A DNA stretch of 64,000 bases from Paraburkholderia tropica (GCF_914484835.1 NZ_CAJZAR010000044.1:1-64000); one strand, 5' to 3'; positions 25,735 through 37,589 are shown, numbered from the stretch's first letter. Program-made: numbers and translations. Notes: generated by a model from the sequence alone, not told the origin.

Positions 25735-27171
25735 ATGGCAATCACCACGGCGTGGACAGGCACGGGCGATCACGCCACACCGTCCGCTTACCCTGGGGAG
25801 AGCAACGTGGAATTGCACGTGAGTTCGGCGCGAGAGTACGCACCGGCGCAAACTCAACCGCCAACACCCCCGGACACTTGCGCGCCAGCCACCGAGAACG
25901 ACGCCTCCAGCGCCGAATGGCGCATCTGTCGCCGCCTGGCGTGGCAGACCCTGCCGGTCCTCGTGTTCACGTACCTCGCCGCGTACATCGATCGTGTCAA
26001 TGTCAGTTTCGCGGCACTGCAACTGAATGGCGAACTCGGTTTTTCCGATGCGGTGTTCGGTTTCGGCGCGGGCGCCTTTTCGCTCGGCTACGTCGTGTTC
26101 GAAGTGCCCAGCAACATGATTCTTCAGTACGTCGGCGCGCGCCGCTGGCTCACACGCATCATCGTCTCCTGGGGTATCGTCATCGCGCTCACGGCGCTGA
26201 TCGCCACGCCGAAGCAGTTCTACGTGATGCGCTATCTGCTGGGTATCGCCGAAGCGGGACTCGTGCCGGGCATCGTCTACTACATCTCGCAGGCGTTCCC
26301 GAGCTATCACCGCGCGCGCGTGCTGTCGATCTTCTATGTCGCGCTGCCGCTCGCGGGCGTGATCGGCTCCCCGTTGGCCGGTTTTATCATGCAGCACCTC
26401 GACGGCGTGATGCACGTTTCCGGCTGGAAGTGGATGCTGATCGTCGAGTCGGTGCCGGCCTTTCTCGCCGCGCTGTTCTGCTGGCTGCGCCTGGACGACG
26501 ATGTCACGCTCAGCCAGCGCAACGCGCCCGCAGAACGCGCTCAGCTCGCGAGCGCACTCAGACACCATCCGGCCGCCCCCTCGTTCCCGCCCGATGCGAT
26601 CTACACGAACGGTCTCGTGTGGGCATTCTGCGCGATCTATTTCGTCGTTGTGTTTGCCATCTACGGCTACACCTTGTGGGCACCGACCATCATCCAGTCG
26701 CTCGGCGTGAGCGGCGATTTCAAGGTGGGCCTGGTCGCGGCGCTGCCTAACGTCGTGGCCATCGGCGTCATGATCGCGGTCGGACGCAGCGTGGATCGGC
26801 ACCGCGAGCGGCGCATCCACCTGGCCGTTCTGATGTTGATCACCGCGCTCGGCTTGACGATGTCGGCGCTGTTGCACCAGCACCTGTACCTGTCCGTATT
26901 GGGGCTCTGCATCGCCAACGCGTGCCTGCTGTCGATGCCGCCGGTGTTCTGGAGCATGCCGACCGCGGTGCTCAGCCCCGCTGCGGCGGCGACCGGCATC
27001 GCGTGGATCAGCGCAATCGGCAACCTCGGCGGTTTCTTCGGACCGTACATGGTCGGCCATTTGAAGCAGAGTTCCGGCGGTCTGCTTTTGCCCGTCGTGA
27101 TGATGAGCGGCTGCTTGCTGCTCGGCGTGCTGCTGACACTGCTCTTGCCGAAGCGGCTGGTCAATCCGTGA
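25735..27171 (+). CDS. MFS transporter, anion:cation symporter (ACS) type
   Basis: A twelve-helix carrier of up to 478 residues with ACS signatures: TYLAAYIDRVNVSFAALQL in the first helix, VFEVPSNMILQ, and GIAEAGLVPGIVYYIS. ATG 25735 lies four bases after the regulator stop; GTG 25807, with GGGGAG six bases upstream, is a strong alternative and would remove a poorly structured 24-residue tail. Family members import organic acids such as tartrate, phthalate or glucarate. A close paralogue is encoded at about 47.5-48.9 kb on the other strand. Confidence 0.88.
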   Translation: MAITTAWTGTGDHATPSAYPGESNVELHVSSAREYAPAQTQPPTPPDTCAPATENDASSAEWRICRRLAWQTLPVLVFTYLAAYIDRVNVSFAALQLNGELGFSDAVFGFGAGAFSLGYVVFEVPSNMILQYVGARRWLTRIIVSWGIVIALTALIATPKQFYVMRYLLGIAEAGLVPGIVYYISQAFPSYHRARVLSIFYVALPLAGVIGSPLAGFIMQHLDGVMHVSGWKWMLIVESVPAFLAALFCWLRLDDDVTLSQRNAPAERAQLASALRHHPAAPSFPPDAIYTNGLVWAFCAIYFVVVFAIYGYTLWAPTIIQSLGVSGDFKVGLVAALPNVVAIGVMIAVGRSVDRHRERRIHLAVLMLITALGLTMSALLHQHLYLSVLGLCIANACLLSMPPVFWSMPTAVLSPAAAATGIAWISAIGNLGGFFGPYMVGHLKQSSGGLLLPVVMMSGCLLLGVLLTLLLPKRLVNP

Positions 27172-27192
27172 AGGCGATGCGTCCGTTCGCAG

Positions 27193-27870
27193 TCAGCGCG
27201 TCATTGGCACGCTAACCCCGAGCGCTTGCGCCTTCAGCACGAGATCGGCCAGCGAGTTCGCGTTCATCTTGACCATCGCATGCTTGCGATGAATCTTGAC
27301 GGTGATTTCGCTGACGTCCATCTTCGCGGCGATCTGCTTGTTCATCAGCCCGCCGGTCACGAACGCCATCACTTCGCGCTCGCGCGGCGTCAACGTCGCG
27401 TAGCAGTTGCGCAATGCAGCCACCTCGCCGTCCGCGGCGCGGCGCTCCCGGTCTTTCAGCAACGCATTCGAGACGGCATCGAGCAGGTCCTGATCGCGAA
27501 ACGGCTTGGCGAGGAAATCGGAAGCGCCGTTCTTCATCGCCTTCACGGACATTGCGATATCGCCGTACGCGGTGATAAAGATAATCGGCAAGCCCGACGC
27601 ACCGGCAACGATCTGATCCTGCACCGCGAGCCCGCTTTGGCCCTTGAGACGCACGTCGAGAATCAGGCAACTGGGCACATCGGGCTTGTCGAGCGCCAGG
27701 AACTCCTGTGCCGACGCGAAGGCCTGCACGTTGAGATCAACCGAGCGCAACAGCGTGGTAATGGCCGCGCGCATCGAGTCGTGATCGTCGACTACATAAA
27801 CGAGCGACTGCGCGAGCGGTTGTACGGGTGATTGCGCGAGTGACTGCGCAGCGGTGTATTCATCATTCAT
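27193..27870 (-). CDS. FixJ/NarL-type response regulator
   Basis: A 225-residue regulator: receiver domain with VVDDHDS pocket, phospho-acceptor in [13 protein letters not shown] and Lys in DFLAKPF, then a LuxR-type HTH ([43 protein letters not shown] region, about 155-205). The C-terminus matches the FixJ/StyR/TodT group. It overlaps the kinase gene by 8 bases and is the last gene of a receiver-kinase-regulator operon. Confidence 0.92.
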   Translation of the reverse strand: MNDEYTAAQSLAQSPVQPLAQSLVYVVDDHDSMRAAITTLLRSVDLNVQAFASAQEFLALDKPDVPSCLILDVRLKGQSGLAVQDQIVAGASGLPIIFITAYGDIAMSVKAMKNGASDFLAKPFRDQDLLDAVSNALLKDRERRAADGEVAALRNCYATLTPREREVMAFVTGGLMNKQIAAKMDVSEITVKIHRKHAMVKMNANSLADLVLKAQALGVSVPMTR

Positions 27871-29773
27871 CGGTTGTATCCCCAGTCATTGCGAGCACCG
27901 GATTCTGTGTCGGTTGTTGCGTCGCGTTCTGCGCGAGCGGTAATGTGAACTGCATCCGCGCACCCCTTCTTTTGTTATTTTCGGCCCAGACGCGTCCGCC
28001 GTGCGCTTCGACGATCGAACGGCAGATCGACAGGCCCATGCCCATCCCGTCCTTGCGCGTCGTAAAGAACGGCGTAAAGAGCAGTTTTGCGTTGGCCTCG
28101 CTGATGCCGTGGCCGGAGTCGTCAATCTGCACTCGCGCCGCGCCTTCGTCGCGCGCCGTGATGATATTCAGCTTCGCGCCATCGGAAATATTGGCCATCG
28201 CCTGCACGCCGTTCATCAGCAGATTGATCACCACTTGCTGAAGCTGTACGCGATCGCCGCAGACGACGAGCGGCGCCTGGGCGAGCGACACCGACATCTC
28301 GACACCGTGACTGCTCACTTCCCGGCGCACGAGTTCGACCGATTCCTCAATGATCCCATTGACGTCGACGTCCGTGATATCCGCGTCGCGCTTCCTGGCC
28401 ATCGTGCGAATCCGGCGAATGACTTCGGTTGCGCGCTTCGCGTCGCTGGTGCTTTGTTCGATCGACGCACGCACCTCGGCAAGTTCCGGGGGATTGCGAT
28501 TGAGCCATCGCAGCCCGGCTTCGCCAGTCGTGACGATCGCAGCAAGCGGCTGCGTGACCTCGTGAGCGATCGACGCCGCCAGTTCGCCGAGCATCGATAC
28601 CCGCGTTGTGTGTGCAAGCTCGTTGCGCGAACGGTCTAGCGCCTGTTCGGCTTTCCGTAATGCGTCGATGTCGGTATTGACGCCGTACCACGCCTTGGCG
28701 CGCCCGTCGGCCCCACGCAACGGCGCCGACGCGATGACGGTCCATCGATAACTTCCGTCCCTGTGCCGGATGCGTGCGGTGCGCTCGAAATGGCGGCCGC
28801 TGTCGATGGCCTCGCGCCACGCTGCCTGCACTTCTGCAAGGTCGTCGGGATGCAGAATGTCGTGCCACACGTCGCCTTCGCAACGGGTGTCGATGCCGTA
28901 CTCGCTCCAGCGCTGGTTCACGTAAGTCGGCCGGCCGTCATCGAACGAACTCCATACCATGGCCGGGATCGCATCCAGCGTGGCGAGCAGTTCTTCCTTC
29001 TGCTCGCGCAATTCCTCTTTCTGCTCGCGCAGTTCGACTTCCATGCGCCGGGTTTCGGTGATGTCGTCGTCGGTCGAGAGAATGCCAACGGGACGGCCCC
29101 AGCGGTCGCGCGACAGCATCACGCGGCTCGCCACCCGAACGGTAGCACCATCCTTGCGCACGCGCTTGAGCTCGCCATGCCAGTGGCCGCTCTCGATGGT
29201 TTGCTGGTGGATTTCGTTATAGGCGACCGCGCCTTGCGTCGCGGTGAGTTCGTGCAGGCGCCGGCCGATCGCTTCCGCGGCATGCCATCCGTAGAGGCGC
29301 TCGGCGCCGTGACTCCAGAATGTGATGCGATCGTCGAGTCCGTAGACGACGACGGCATCGTGCGTGAGGTTGAGCAAATCGACGTGGTGGCGCAGCGTGG
29401 CGTGAACGCCCTGATTGCGCACCGCGAGAATCGACACGGCGATCAACGCACTCAGGCTCACCCCGCAGCGCGCGATCGAACTAGGCGCGACCGGATCGTT
29501 CTGCGAAATCAAGAATCCGAGCATGGTCACGGCGACGCACAGCCACGCCACGGCGACGGTGACGCTAGTCGAGGCAACGGACGACACCAGCAACACGACC
29601 ACCGCATACAGCACCGCCACCGCAATATTCAGCGGCGCGAAGGCGTCGACCATGAATACGCCGAGCCCCACCATCAACGCGAGCGCATAGACGATGCGGA
29701 CGTTGCCCAGCGGTCCGCCGCCCGCTCCGGCTTCGAGCCATCGATTGCTGTCTTGGGTTTGCGGTGGTGTCAT
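27863..29773 (-). CDS. membrane PAS-PAS FixL-type sensor histidine kinase
   Basis: A 636-residue kinase. About four hydrophobic helices (residues 25-115) form an N-terminal membrane sensor; two PAS/PAC modules follow (about 130-250, ending [13 protein letters not shown]; and 270-390 with [10 protein letters not shown] and RHRDGSYRW). A short heptad-like repeat [15 protein letters not shown] links them. The kinase core has [18 protein letters not shown], an N-box [11 protein letters not shown] and [11 protein letters not shown]. It follows a lone receiver gene after 36 bases and overlaps the FixJ-like gene, giving a three-step phosphorelay candidate. Confidence 0.92.
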   Translation of the reverse strand: MTPPQTQDSNRWLEAGAGGGPLGNVRIVYALALMVGLGVFMVDAFAPLNIAVAVLYAVVVLLVSSVASTSVTVAVAWLCVAVTMLGFLISQNDPVAPSSIARCGVSLSALIAVSILAVRNQGVHATLRHHVDLLNLTHDAVVVYGLDDRITFWSHGAERLYGWHAAEAIGRRLHELTATQGAVAYNEIHQQTIESGHWHGELKRVRKDGATVRVASRVMLSRDRWGRPVGILSTDDDITETRRMEVELREQKEELREQKEELLATLDAIPAMVWSSFDDGRPTYVNQRWSEYGIDTRCEGDVWHDILHPDDLAEVQAAWREAIDSGRHFERTARIRHRDGSYRWTVIASAPLRGADGRAKAWYGVNTDIDALRKAEQALDRSRNELAHTTRVSMLGELAASIAHEVTQPLAAIVTTGEAGLRWLNRNPPELAEVRASIEQSTSDAKRATEVIRRIRTMARKRDADITDVDVNGIIEESVELVRREVSSHGVEMSVSLAQAPLVVCGDRVQLQQVVINLLMNGVQAMANISDGAKLNIITARDEGAARVQIDDSGHGISEANAKLLFTPFFTTRKDGMGMGLSICRSIVEAHGGRVWAENNKRRGARMQFTLPLAQNATQQPTQNPVLAMTGDTTDE

Positions 29774-29809
29774 GCGGATCAGCAGGAGAATGGGACGAGC
29801 CCGTGACTC

Positions 29810-30217
29810 TCAGGCGCCGTCGGGCCGGTTCTGTTGACGCCCTTCCGTGCCTGCGGCACGAATGGCGTCCAGACGCTCGCCGATCTGCGCAGCATCGACA
29901 GGCTTGCTGAACACGCACAGCGCGCCGACTTCACGCGCCTGCCGCAGCAGCAAATCGGACGCAAACGCCGTGATGAAAATGATCGGCGGCGGCGCACCGC
30001 GTTCGAGCAGACGGCGAACCATCTCGATGCCCGACAGGCCCGGCATCTGGACGTCGGAGATGATGCACGCGACGTCCGCAAGCGTTTCGGCATGCAACAA
30101 TTCTTCCGCCGACGCATGGGTGCGGACGTCCCAGCCGAGCGAGCGAACGAGGCTGCGCGTGGCCTCCCGGACGGACGCGTCGTCCTCGACGATCAAAACG
30201 ACATGATGAGCAGACAC
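29810..30217 (-). CDS. stand-alone receiver-domain protein
   Basis: A 135-residue single-domain receiver: VEDDAS pocket, phospho-acceptor in CIISDVQMPGLSG and Lys in CVFSKPVD, with no output domain. First gene of the operon with the PAS kinase and FixJ-like regulator. Such proteins act as phosphate sinks or relay partners for their kinase; a role in tuning the FixJ-like branch is inferred. The interval 30218-30573 upstream shows no other gene and presumably holds its promoter. Confidence 0.9.
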   Translation of the reverse strand: MSAHHVVLIVEDDASVREATRSLVRSLGWDVRTHASAEELLHAETLADVACIISDVQMPGLSGIEMVRRLLERGAPPPIIFITAFASDLLLRQAREVGALCVFSKPVDAAQIGERLDAIRAAGTEGRQQNRPDGA

Positions 30218-30573
30218 GCTGGGGTGGTCCTTGGTCTTTTCTGGTTGAAGACGGCGGAACGGCAGACGCCCCGAGTCGGCAAGTCAGGACGTATGGTACT
30301 TTAGGTGCCCCAAGTCGGAAACCAGCTAAAAGTATGATTTCCTCGTGACCCTTCGAGGCGCACGCCCAGCCCCTGTTTCGAGATTCTTCACCCATTGATC
30401 GGGTGCCGCGCGCATCACGCAACGCGATCCACGAATTGGCCGGGTTGTGGTTGCCCACGCACCTGTCTCCGGCTTATACCGTCTTCCTGCACGGATTATT
30501 GGCCACGCGAACCGGCGGTCGATTCGGCGCAATCTGCCGAACGCCGCCAGCCCGCGTTGTTCGCCAGACGCGT

Positions 30574-31329
30574 TCAGACCTGCGCGATACCGCCGTCGGC
30601 GAATACTTCGGCGCCGTTGACGAAGCTCGAATCATCCGACGCGAGGAAGGTCACGACCTTCGCCACTTCCGATGCCTCGCCCAGACGGCCCATCGGCACC
30701 TGCGATGCCATATAGGCGAGCAGACCTTCCTGCGCTTCCTTGCTGGTCCCGCCGAGTTCGGCGAGCCCACCCGTGCGGATCGGGCCAGGCGCAACGACGT
30801 TCACGCGAATACCGCGATCCTTCAGGTCATAAACCCAGCTTCGCGCAAGCGCGCGCACCGCGGCTTTCGACGCGCTGTAAATGCTGAACGCGGGCGTCCC
30901 CTTCGAACCGGCGGTGGAGCCGGTCAAAACGATCGACGCGCCCCTCGGCATCAGCGGCAGCGCTTTTTGCACCGTGAACACGAGCGCTCGCACATTGCGG
31001 TTGAACGTGTCGTCGAAATGCTGTTCGGAGATATCGCCCAGCGGCGCCATCGTGCCGCCGCCCGCGTTGGCATACAACACGTCGAGCTTGCCCGTTTCGC
31101 TGCGAATTTTTGCGTAGAGCGCGTCGAGATCCGACAACAGCGTCACGTCGCCTCGCACGCCGCGTGCGTTGGGGCCGATGTCCGCAACCGCCTTGTCGAG
31201 TTCGGCCTGACGACGACCCGTGATGTAGACCACTGCACCGGCATTGGCCAGATCCTTCGCTGCCGCGAGCCCGATGCCCGTCGTACCGCCGGTGACCAAT
31301 GCGACTTTACCGTTCAGCTTGCTGCTCAT
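30574..31329 (-). CDS. SDR-family oxidoreductase
   Basis: A 251-residue classical short-chain dehydrogenase: cofactor motif [11 protein letters not shown] motif (YANAGGG), active-site Ser (LTGSTAG) and YSASK. Arg-Arg after the second strand (ITGRRQ) favours NADP(H). The start at 31329 has GAGGAGGCAAC upstream. It is a paralogue of the next SDR upstream (same YxNAGGGxMxPxGxI pattern) lying 156 bases away in the same direction. Substrate not assignable. Confidence 0.92.
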   Translation of the reverse strand: MSSKLNGKVALVTGGTTGIGLAAAKDLANAGAVVYITGRRQAELDKAVADIGPNARGVRGDVTLLSDLDALYAKIRSETGKLDVLYANAGGGTMAPLGDISEQHFDDTFNRNVRALVFTVQKALPLMPRGASIVLTGSTAGSKGTPAFSIYSASKAAVRALARSWVYDLKDRGIRVNVVAPGPIRTGGLAELGGTSKEAQEGLLAYMASQVPMGRLGEASEVAKVVTFLASDDSSFVNGAEVFADGGIAQV

Positions 31330-31485
31330 GTTGCCTCCTCGAGTGAATGTCGGTGTTGGCAACGATAGAGATCCGCGGACCGAAAGTCCTGATCGGCCAT
31401 TAAGCTTTCTTAAAGTCGCTGCGGCGTGAATCAGCGAGGCAGCGGATCCGAATCGGCCGTGCCCCGCGTTTTTTACACGACTCGC

Positions 31486-32250
31486 TTAGATCTGCTGCTG
31501 ACCGCCATCGACGAACAGTTCGATGCCGTTCACGAAGCTCGCGTCGTCCGAAGCGAGGAACAGCGCCGCGCTGGCGATTTCGTTCGGCTCGCCCAGACGG
31601 CCCATCGGAATCTGCGCGGCCAGGTAGTCGGCGAGACCCTGACGCTGCGCGGCGTCGTCACCGGCCAGGTCGAGCAGGCCGGGCGTGCGGGTTGCGCCGG
31701 GGCTGATCGTGTTCACGCGGATCTGGCGGTCCTTGAGATCGAGAATCCAGTTGCGGGCGAACGAGCGCACCGCGGCCTTCGACGCCGAGTACACGCTGAA
31801 CGCGGCCGTGCCCGCGCTGCCCGCCGTCGAACCCGTGAGGATCACCGATGCGCCTTTCGCCAGCAGCGGCAGCGCCTTTTGCACCGTGAACAGCACGCCC
31901 TTCACGTTGCGGTTGAAGGTGTCGTCGAAATGTTCTTCGGTGATGTTGCCGAATGGCAGCATCGAGCCGCCGCCTGCGTTGGCGAACAGCACGTCGAGAT
32001 GACCGTGTTCCTCCTTGATCTGCGCATAGAGCGCGTCGAGTTCGTTCAGCTTGGTCGAATCGACGCGCGCGCCGGTCGCCTTGCCGCCTGCATCGCGGAT
32101 GCTCTTGACGGCGGCATCGAGTTCAGTCTGACGGCGGCCCGTGAGGTAGACGTGGGCGCCTTCGGCGGCGAAGCGCTGGGCGGTGGCGAGGCCGATGCCG
32201 CTGGTTGCGCCGGTGACGAGTGCGATCTTGTTGTCGAGTTTGCGTGCCAT
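31486..32250 (-). CDS. SDR-family oxidoreductase, copy 1 of an inverted duplicate
   Basis: A 254-residue classical SDR (TGATSGIG cofactor loop, FANAGGGS, LTGSTAG, YSASK, GRRQ suggesting NADPH). Reading both proteins side by side, it differs from the SDR at 42541-43304 at only three residues (Thr/Ala after GRRQ, His/Gln in IKEE.GHL, and Ile/Val at the C-terminus). The duplication includes about 130 bases of promoter DNA. The start has AAAGGAGCTTCACC upstream. The divergent neighbour is a chloroperoxidase-like hydrolase. Confidence 0.94.
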   Translation of the reverse strand: MARKLDNKIALVTGATSGIGLATAQRFAAEGAHVYLTGRRQTELDAAVKSIRDAGGKATGARVDSTKLNELDALYAQIKEEHGHLDVLFANAGGGSMLPFGNITEEHFDDTFNRNVKGVLFTVQKALPLLAKGASVILTGSTAGSAGTAAFSVYSASKAAVRSFARNWILDLKDRQIRVNTISPGATRTPGLLDLAGDDAAQRQGLADYLAAQIPMGRLGEPNEIASAALFLASDDASFVNGIELFVDGGQQQI

Positions 32251-32331
32251 GGTGAAGCTCCTTTCTTTAAGTCGGTGGACGTTTGGGTTGGGTGTTGCGT
32301 GCTGCGATGTGAGAAGAATATCGACCCACCA

Positions 32332-32380
32332 GACTTTTCGAAATAGAACCGATTGCAAACCATCATTGCAAAAATGCAAA
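32332..32380 (-). promoter_or_regulatory. conserved LysR-type operator/promoter module, site 1
   Basis: Read on the minus strand it contains TTGCATTTTTGCAA, a TTGCA-N4-TGCAA dyad, followed 7 bases later by TTTGCAATC and then TTCTATTTCGAAAAG. The same ordered words occur at 42410-42457 and, on the minus strand, at about 37590-37636. It lies between SDR copy 1 and the divergent hydrolase gene. Confidence 0.65.
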
Positions 32381-32521
32381 CTCAGCCCGCGTTTCCGTGC
32401 GTGGTTTAAGAACTTTTAATACGGCGACAAGGACAGCGCGCATGGGGTTTCGGTAACGTCCTCGCCAGGGTTTGGGACGCACTGTCAGCCCTTCACATAC
32501 ACACGGCAAACGGAGAAAAAC

Positions 32522-33538
32522 GTGAATATCGAAACTGCGATGGACGGGGCCAAGGTTTCCCGACGCAAGATGCTGACCGCGACGGTCGGCGTGGCTGGCG
32601 CGGTTGCCGCTGCAGCCAGCGCGCCGGTTAGCGCGGCAGCCGCCTCGGCCGGCGGCAAGGGTGCGTCGAACGAGCACGGCGCCAACGGACACGGCCACGA
32701 CGAAAGCTTCGTGCGCGCCAAAGACGGCACGCTGATCTATTACAAGGATTGGGGTCCGAAGGACGCGCAACCGATCATGTTCCATCACGGCTGGCCGCTT
32801 TCGTCGGACGACTGGGATACGCAGATGCTGTTTTTCCTGTCGAAGGGCTACCGCGTGGTCGCTCACGATCGTCGCGGTCACGGTCGCTCGGCCCAGGTGT
32901 CCAACGGTCACGACATGGATCACTACGCATCGGACGCTTTCGCCGTGGTCGAAGCGCTCGATCTGCGCAATGTGGTGCACATCGGTCACTCGACCGGTGG
33001 CGGTGAAGTCGCGCGTTATGTCGCGAAGTTCGGTCAGCCGTCGGGTCGCGTCGCGAAGGCCGTGCTCGTCAGCGCGGTGCCGCCGTTGATGGTGAAGACC
33101 GAGAGCAATCCGGAAGGTCTGCCGATCGACGTGTTCGACGGCTTCCGCAAGGCGCTGGCCGAAAACCGCGCGCAGTTCTTCCTCGATGTGCCGACCGGCC
33201 CGTTCTATGGCTTCAACCGCGCGGGCGCGAAGGTCTATCCGGGCGTGATCCAGAACTGGTGGCGTCAGGGCATGATGGGCGGTGCAAAGGCCCACTACGA
33301 AGGCATCAAGGCGTTCTCCGAAACCGACCAGACGGGCGACCTGAAGGCGATCACGGTGCCGACGCTCGTGCTGCACGGCGAAGACGACCAGATCGTGCCG
33401 ATCGCCGACGCGGCGCTGAAATCCATCAAGCTGCTGAAGAACGGCACGCTGAAGACGTACCCCGGCTTTCCGCACGGCATGCTGACGGTGAATGCCGACA
33501 CGATCAACGCCGATCTGCTGGCGTTCGTGCAGAAGTAA
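32522..33538 (+). CDS. Tat-exported alpha/beta hydrolase, non-haem chloroperoxidase-like
   Basis: A 338-residue protein starting at GTG 32522 (GGAG seven bases before). The N-terminus has a twin-arginine signal (VSRRKMLTATVGVAGAVAA). The mature domain matches the perhydrolase/chloroperoxidase group: HHGWPLSSDDWD, HDRRGHGRS, nucleophile GHSTGGGE (Ser near 159), Asp in LHGEDDQIVP and His in FPHGM. These enzymes hydrolyse esters and can make peracids. A small His/Gly-rich stretch follows the signal. It diverges from SDR copy 1 over the conserved operator module. Confidence 0.9.
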   Translation: MNIETAMDGAKVSRRKMLTATVGVAGAVAAAASAPVSAAAASAGGKGASNEHGANGHGHDESFVRAKDGTLIYYKDWGPKDAQPIMFHHGWPLSSDDWDTQMLFFLSKGYRVVAHDRRGHGRSAQVSNGHDMDHYASDAFAVVEALDLRNVVHIGHSTGGGEVARYVAKFGQPSGRVAKAVLVSAVPPLMVKTESNPEGLPIDVFDGFRKALAENRAQFFLDVPTGPFYGFNRAGAKVYPGVIQNWWRQGMMGGAKAHYEGIKAFSETDQTGDLKAITVPTLVLHGEDDQIVPIADAALKSIKLLKNGTLKTYPGFPHGMLTVNADTINADLLAFVQK

Positions 33539-33612
33539 ATCGGCATGAAGCTGCGGCGAGCCTCATCATCATGAGGCGGCCCGCCGCGCCTCGTGCCACG
33601 ATCTCAAGCCAC

Positions 33613-33653
33613 GAAAAAAGCGCCCGCTGTTCTCGCGAACAGCGGGCGTTTTT
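33613..33653 (+). terminator. strong bidirectional intrinsic terminator
   Basis: A 12-base perfect stem (33621-33632 with 33637-33648, CGCCCGCTGTTC and its complement, loop TCGC) followed by TTTTT and preceded by AAAAAA. It ends transcription of the hydrolase gene and could also stop transcripts coming from katG. Confidence 0.9.
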
Positions 33654-33741
33654 CTGTGCGGCGAACGCGGACTATGCCAGTGCCTTCAAAGCGTGATGCC
33701 GCGAACGGGCTGTTCGCGGCGTGAGAGTCATACGGTCGTGA

Positions 33742-33815
33742 GGCGCAGACGCGCGGATCAGTTCAGGCGGTGGACAGGGCGTGCGCCATGCTGTCCACCG
33801 ATGTGCGTCTGCGCC
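33742..33815. other. nested inverted repeats between the terminator and katG
   Basis: Outer arms GGCGCAGACGC (33742-33752) and GCGTCTGCGCC (33805-33815), inner arms GTGGACAG (33770-33777) and CTGTCCAC (33791-33798), and an innermost GGCG-TG-CGCC all pair perfectly. A further hairpin, GCCGCGAAC with GTTCGCGGC, stands at 33698-33720. The stretch could be the 3' end structure of katG mRNA or a small structured RNA; no T-run follows. Confidence 0.55.
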
Positions 33816-33830
33816 GGCTGTGCGCGATGC

Positions 33831-36077
<2,247 letters not shown>

Positions 36078-36262
36078 CTAAGAGGGCCGACTCGCATTGG
36101 CAATCGAAAAAATGGGGGCGTCGGGTAACCCGGCACGCAAATCGGAGTATTTTTTCGGCGCTTTTTTTCGCCGCTTTTGTCGCGGCGTGACACCACTCGC
36201 TGAGCACCAGGCAGCCCGTTCGACGCCGGCTCAGATCGAGCAATACGGCGAGACGTTGCGTC

Positions 36263-36676
36263 TCAGGAGACTTTGTCTCGCGGATCGTCGATGATCTGCC
36301 GCGCGACTTCGTAACGAACGCCCTGGCGGTCCAGGATGCGTACGTTGTTCACCACGGTGGCCAATGCAGTCAGGAAAGTGTCCGCGCTCTCGTGACGCTC
36401 GTAGGCTGCCTGGTCGGCCCACCCTTCCACGAGATGGAACAGGTTGGGATCGGTCAAGTCCGCAGCAAACGCGTAGTAAATGCACCCTTGCATCTGCCGC
36501 GCGGCCGTCATTTCAGGAATGACCGCATCGACGAAAATCTGGCGATCTTCGGGGTGAACGCGATAGTAGGCCGTGACGACAATGGCGGTCGGCAAATTCT
36601 TGTCGTGATCCGCGGCGGATTGGCCATGATCGGGAAATTGCGCGCTGTAAGCGCTGGCGTTTGCGATCGTGTTCAT
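36263..36676 (-). CDS. ABM-family monooxygenase-like protein
   Basis: A 137-residue protein with a disordered N-terminal 28 residues followed by a dimeric alpha-beta barrel domain of the antibiotic-biosynthesis-monooxygenase type (IVVTAYYRVHPEDRQIFVDAV ... GCIYYAFAADLTDPNLFHLVEGW ... YERHE). Relatives are cofactor-free quinol monooxygenases or haem/ROS-linked small proteins. Position next to katG and in a region of SDR, hydrolase and pirin genes suggests a role in quinone or electrophile stress (inference). Confidence 0.82.
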   Translation of the reverse strand: MNTIANASAYSAQFPDHGQSAADHDKNLPTAIVVTAYYRVHPEDRQIFVDAVIPEMTAARQMQGCIYYAFAADLTDPNLFHLVEGWADQAAYERHESADTFLTALATVVNNVRILDRQGVRYEVARQIIDDPRDKVS

Positions 36677-37029
36677 TGCTTCCTCGGTTTGTTCAGTTGC
36701 CGCGGTACGCGACCGCGAAATGGCGTGCTTCCTCGACGAAACGCGATAGTTTTAAATTCACGCTTCGTTAAACCCGGTAACTTCCAGTTGATGTCCAGAT
36801 TAACGGACGAGCGAACCTTGATTCTTTGAATTCTGCTTAATCTTTCTGAAATTGATTCCAGTCATTACGTATCGGGTAACGAGCAACGCGGTGCTTATGA
36901 CGACTGCGTGCCATGCAAACCCTCGGGCAATGAATCCGCTTCCTGCCTGAGATACGGCGATTTTCTCGCCTGGCCAACGGGGGAATCCTCTCGTCGGTCA
37001 GGCAGCGGCATTAGTTCGCGCCATACGCA
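36677..37029. other. intergenic stretch, no gene seen
   Basis: About 350 bases between the ABM gene start and the end of the DUF4148 gene. No open frame with a ribosome binding site was found; it likely contains the ABM promoter and the 3' end of the DUF4148 transcript. Confidence 0.4.
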
Positions 37030-37386
37030 TTAATTGCCGAAATAGACGTTACAGAAGCTGGCCGGTCCGACACATTCCCGCGGGCCAGGCTTCTTCGGTG
37101 CGACTCGCGTACCAGCGGCCGAAGTCCCCATCGGCGCGCCGCCCACGGCATCGTTCGCCTTGGCGTTCTGCTGCTGATCTTGTGCTGCAAGCTTTGCTTC
37201 GGCAGCCTGAATCTCGGCGGGATAGTTGGCGTCATTGCCACCCGCCGGACTGTAGCCAGCCTGCTCGACACGAACCAGATCGGCGCGAACGTCTGCGCGG
37301 GTGAGGCCTTGTGCCGAACTGACCGTTGCGTAGCCAGCTGCGGCGGCGACAAGCAAGGAAAGAGCAATCGAACGACCGGTTTTCAT
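37030..37386 (-). CDS. DUF4148 secreted protein
   Basis: A 118-residue protein with signal peptide (MKTGRSIALSLLVAAAAGYATVSSAQ) and the short DUF4148 core LTRADVRADLVRVEQAGYSP typical of Burkholderiaceae, then a basic-Pro tail ending with two Cys (CVGPASFC). The start at 37386 has CTGGAG seven bases upstream. The family has no known function. Transcription probably begins about 210 bases upstream at a module shared with the SDR duplicates, with a tiny leader frame in between. Confidence 0.88.
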   Translation of the reverse strand: MKTGRSIALSLLVAAAAGYATVSSAQGLTRADVRADLVRVEQAGYSPAGGNDANYPAEIQAAEAKLAAQDQQQNAKANDAVGGAPMGTSAAGTRVAPKKPGPRECVGPASFCNVYFGN

Positions 37387-37477
37387 TTTCAACTCCAGAT
37401 TAAATAAAAGTGCTTGAATTACGGGCTTTTTAGCTTTCGCCATCGACTTCGAATAAATCGACTTGACTCAGCCCTCG

Positions 37478-37516
37478 CTACGACGACGAGAAGAATTCAA
37501 ACAGGCGTGCATTCAT
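37478..37516 (-). CDS. possible 12-residue leader peptide upstream of DUF4148 gene
   Basis: The frame MNARLFEFFSSS is preceded by an exceptionally strong AAAGAGGAGA sequence six bases before its ATG, much better than that of the DUF4148 gene downstream. It ends about 90 bases before the DUF4148 start. It may be a regulatory leader or a remnant of a small gene; its shortness makes it tentative. Confidence 0.4.
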   Translation of the reverse strand: MNARLFEFFSSS

Positions 37517-37589
37517 TCTGTTTCTCCTCTTTCGGACATCCGGCGAAGTGTTGCGGAGCCGATGGAAAGGAGAATAGCGATCGGGTTTA

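Larger units (their letters stand above)
31486..32380 (-). repeat. inverted duplication, left arm
   Basis: This 0.9-kb stretch (SDR gene plus promoter up to the TTTGCATT motif) recurs in inverted orientation at 42410-43304. Identity stays high through the coding part and the leader, and ends abruptly beyond the TTGCA palindrome. Homologous recombination between the arms would invert the 10-kb segment between them. Confidence 0.9.
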
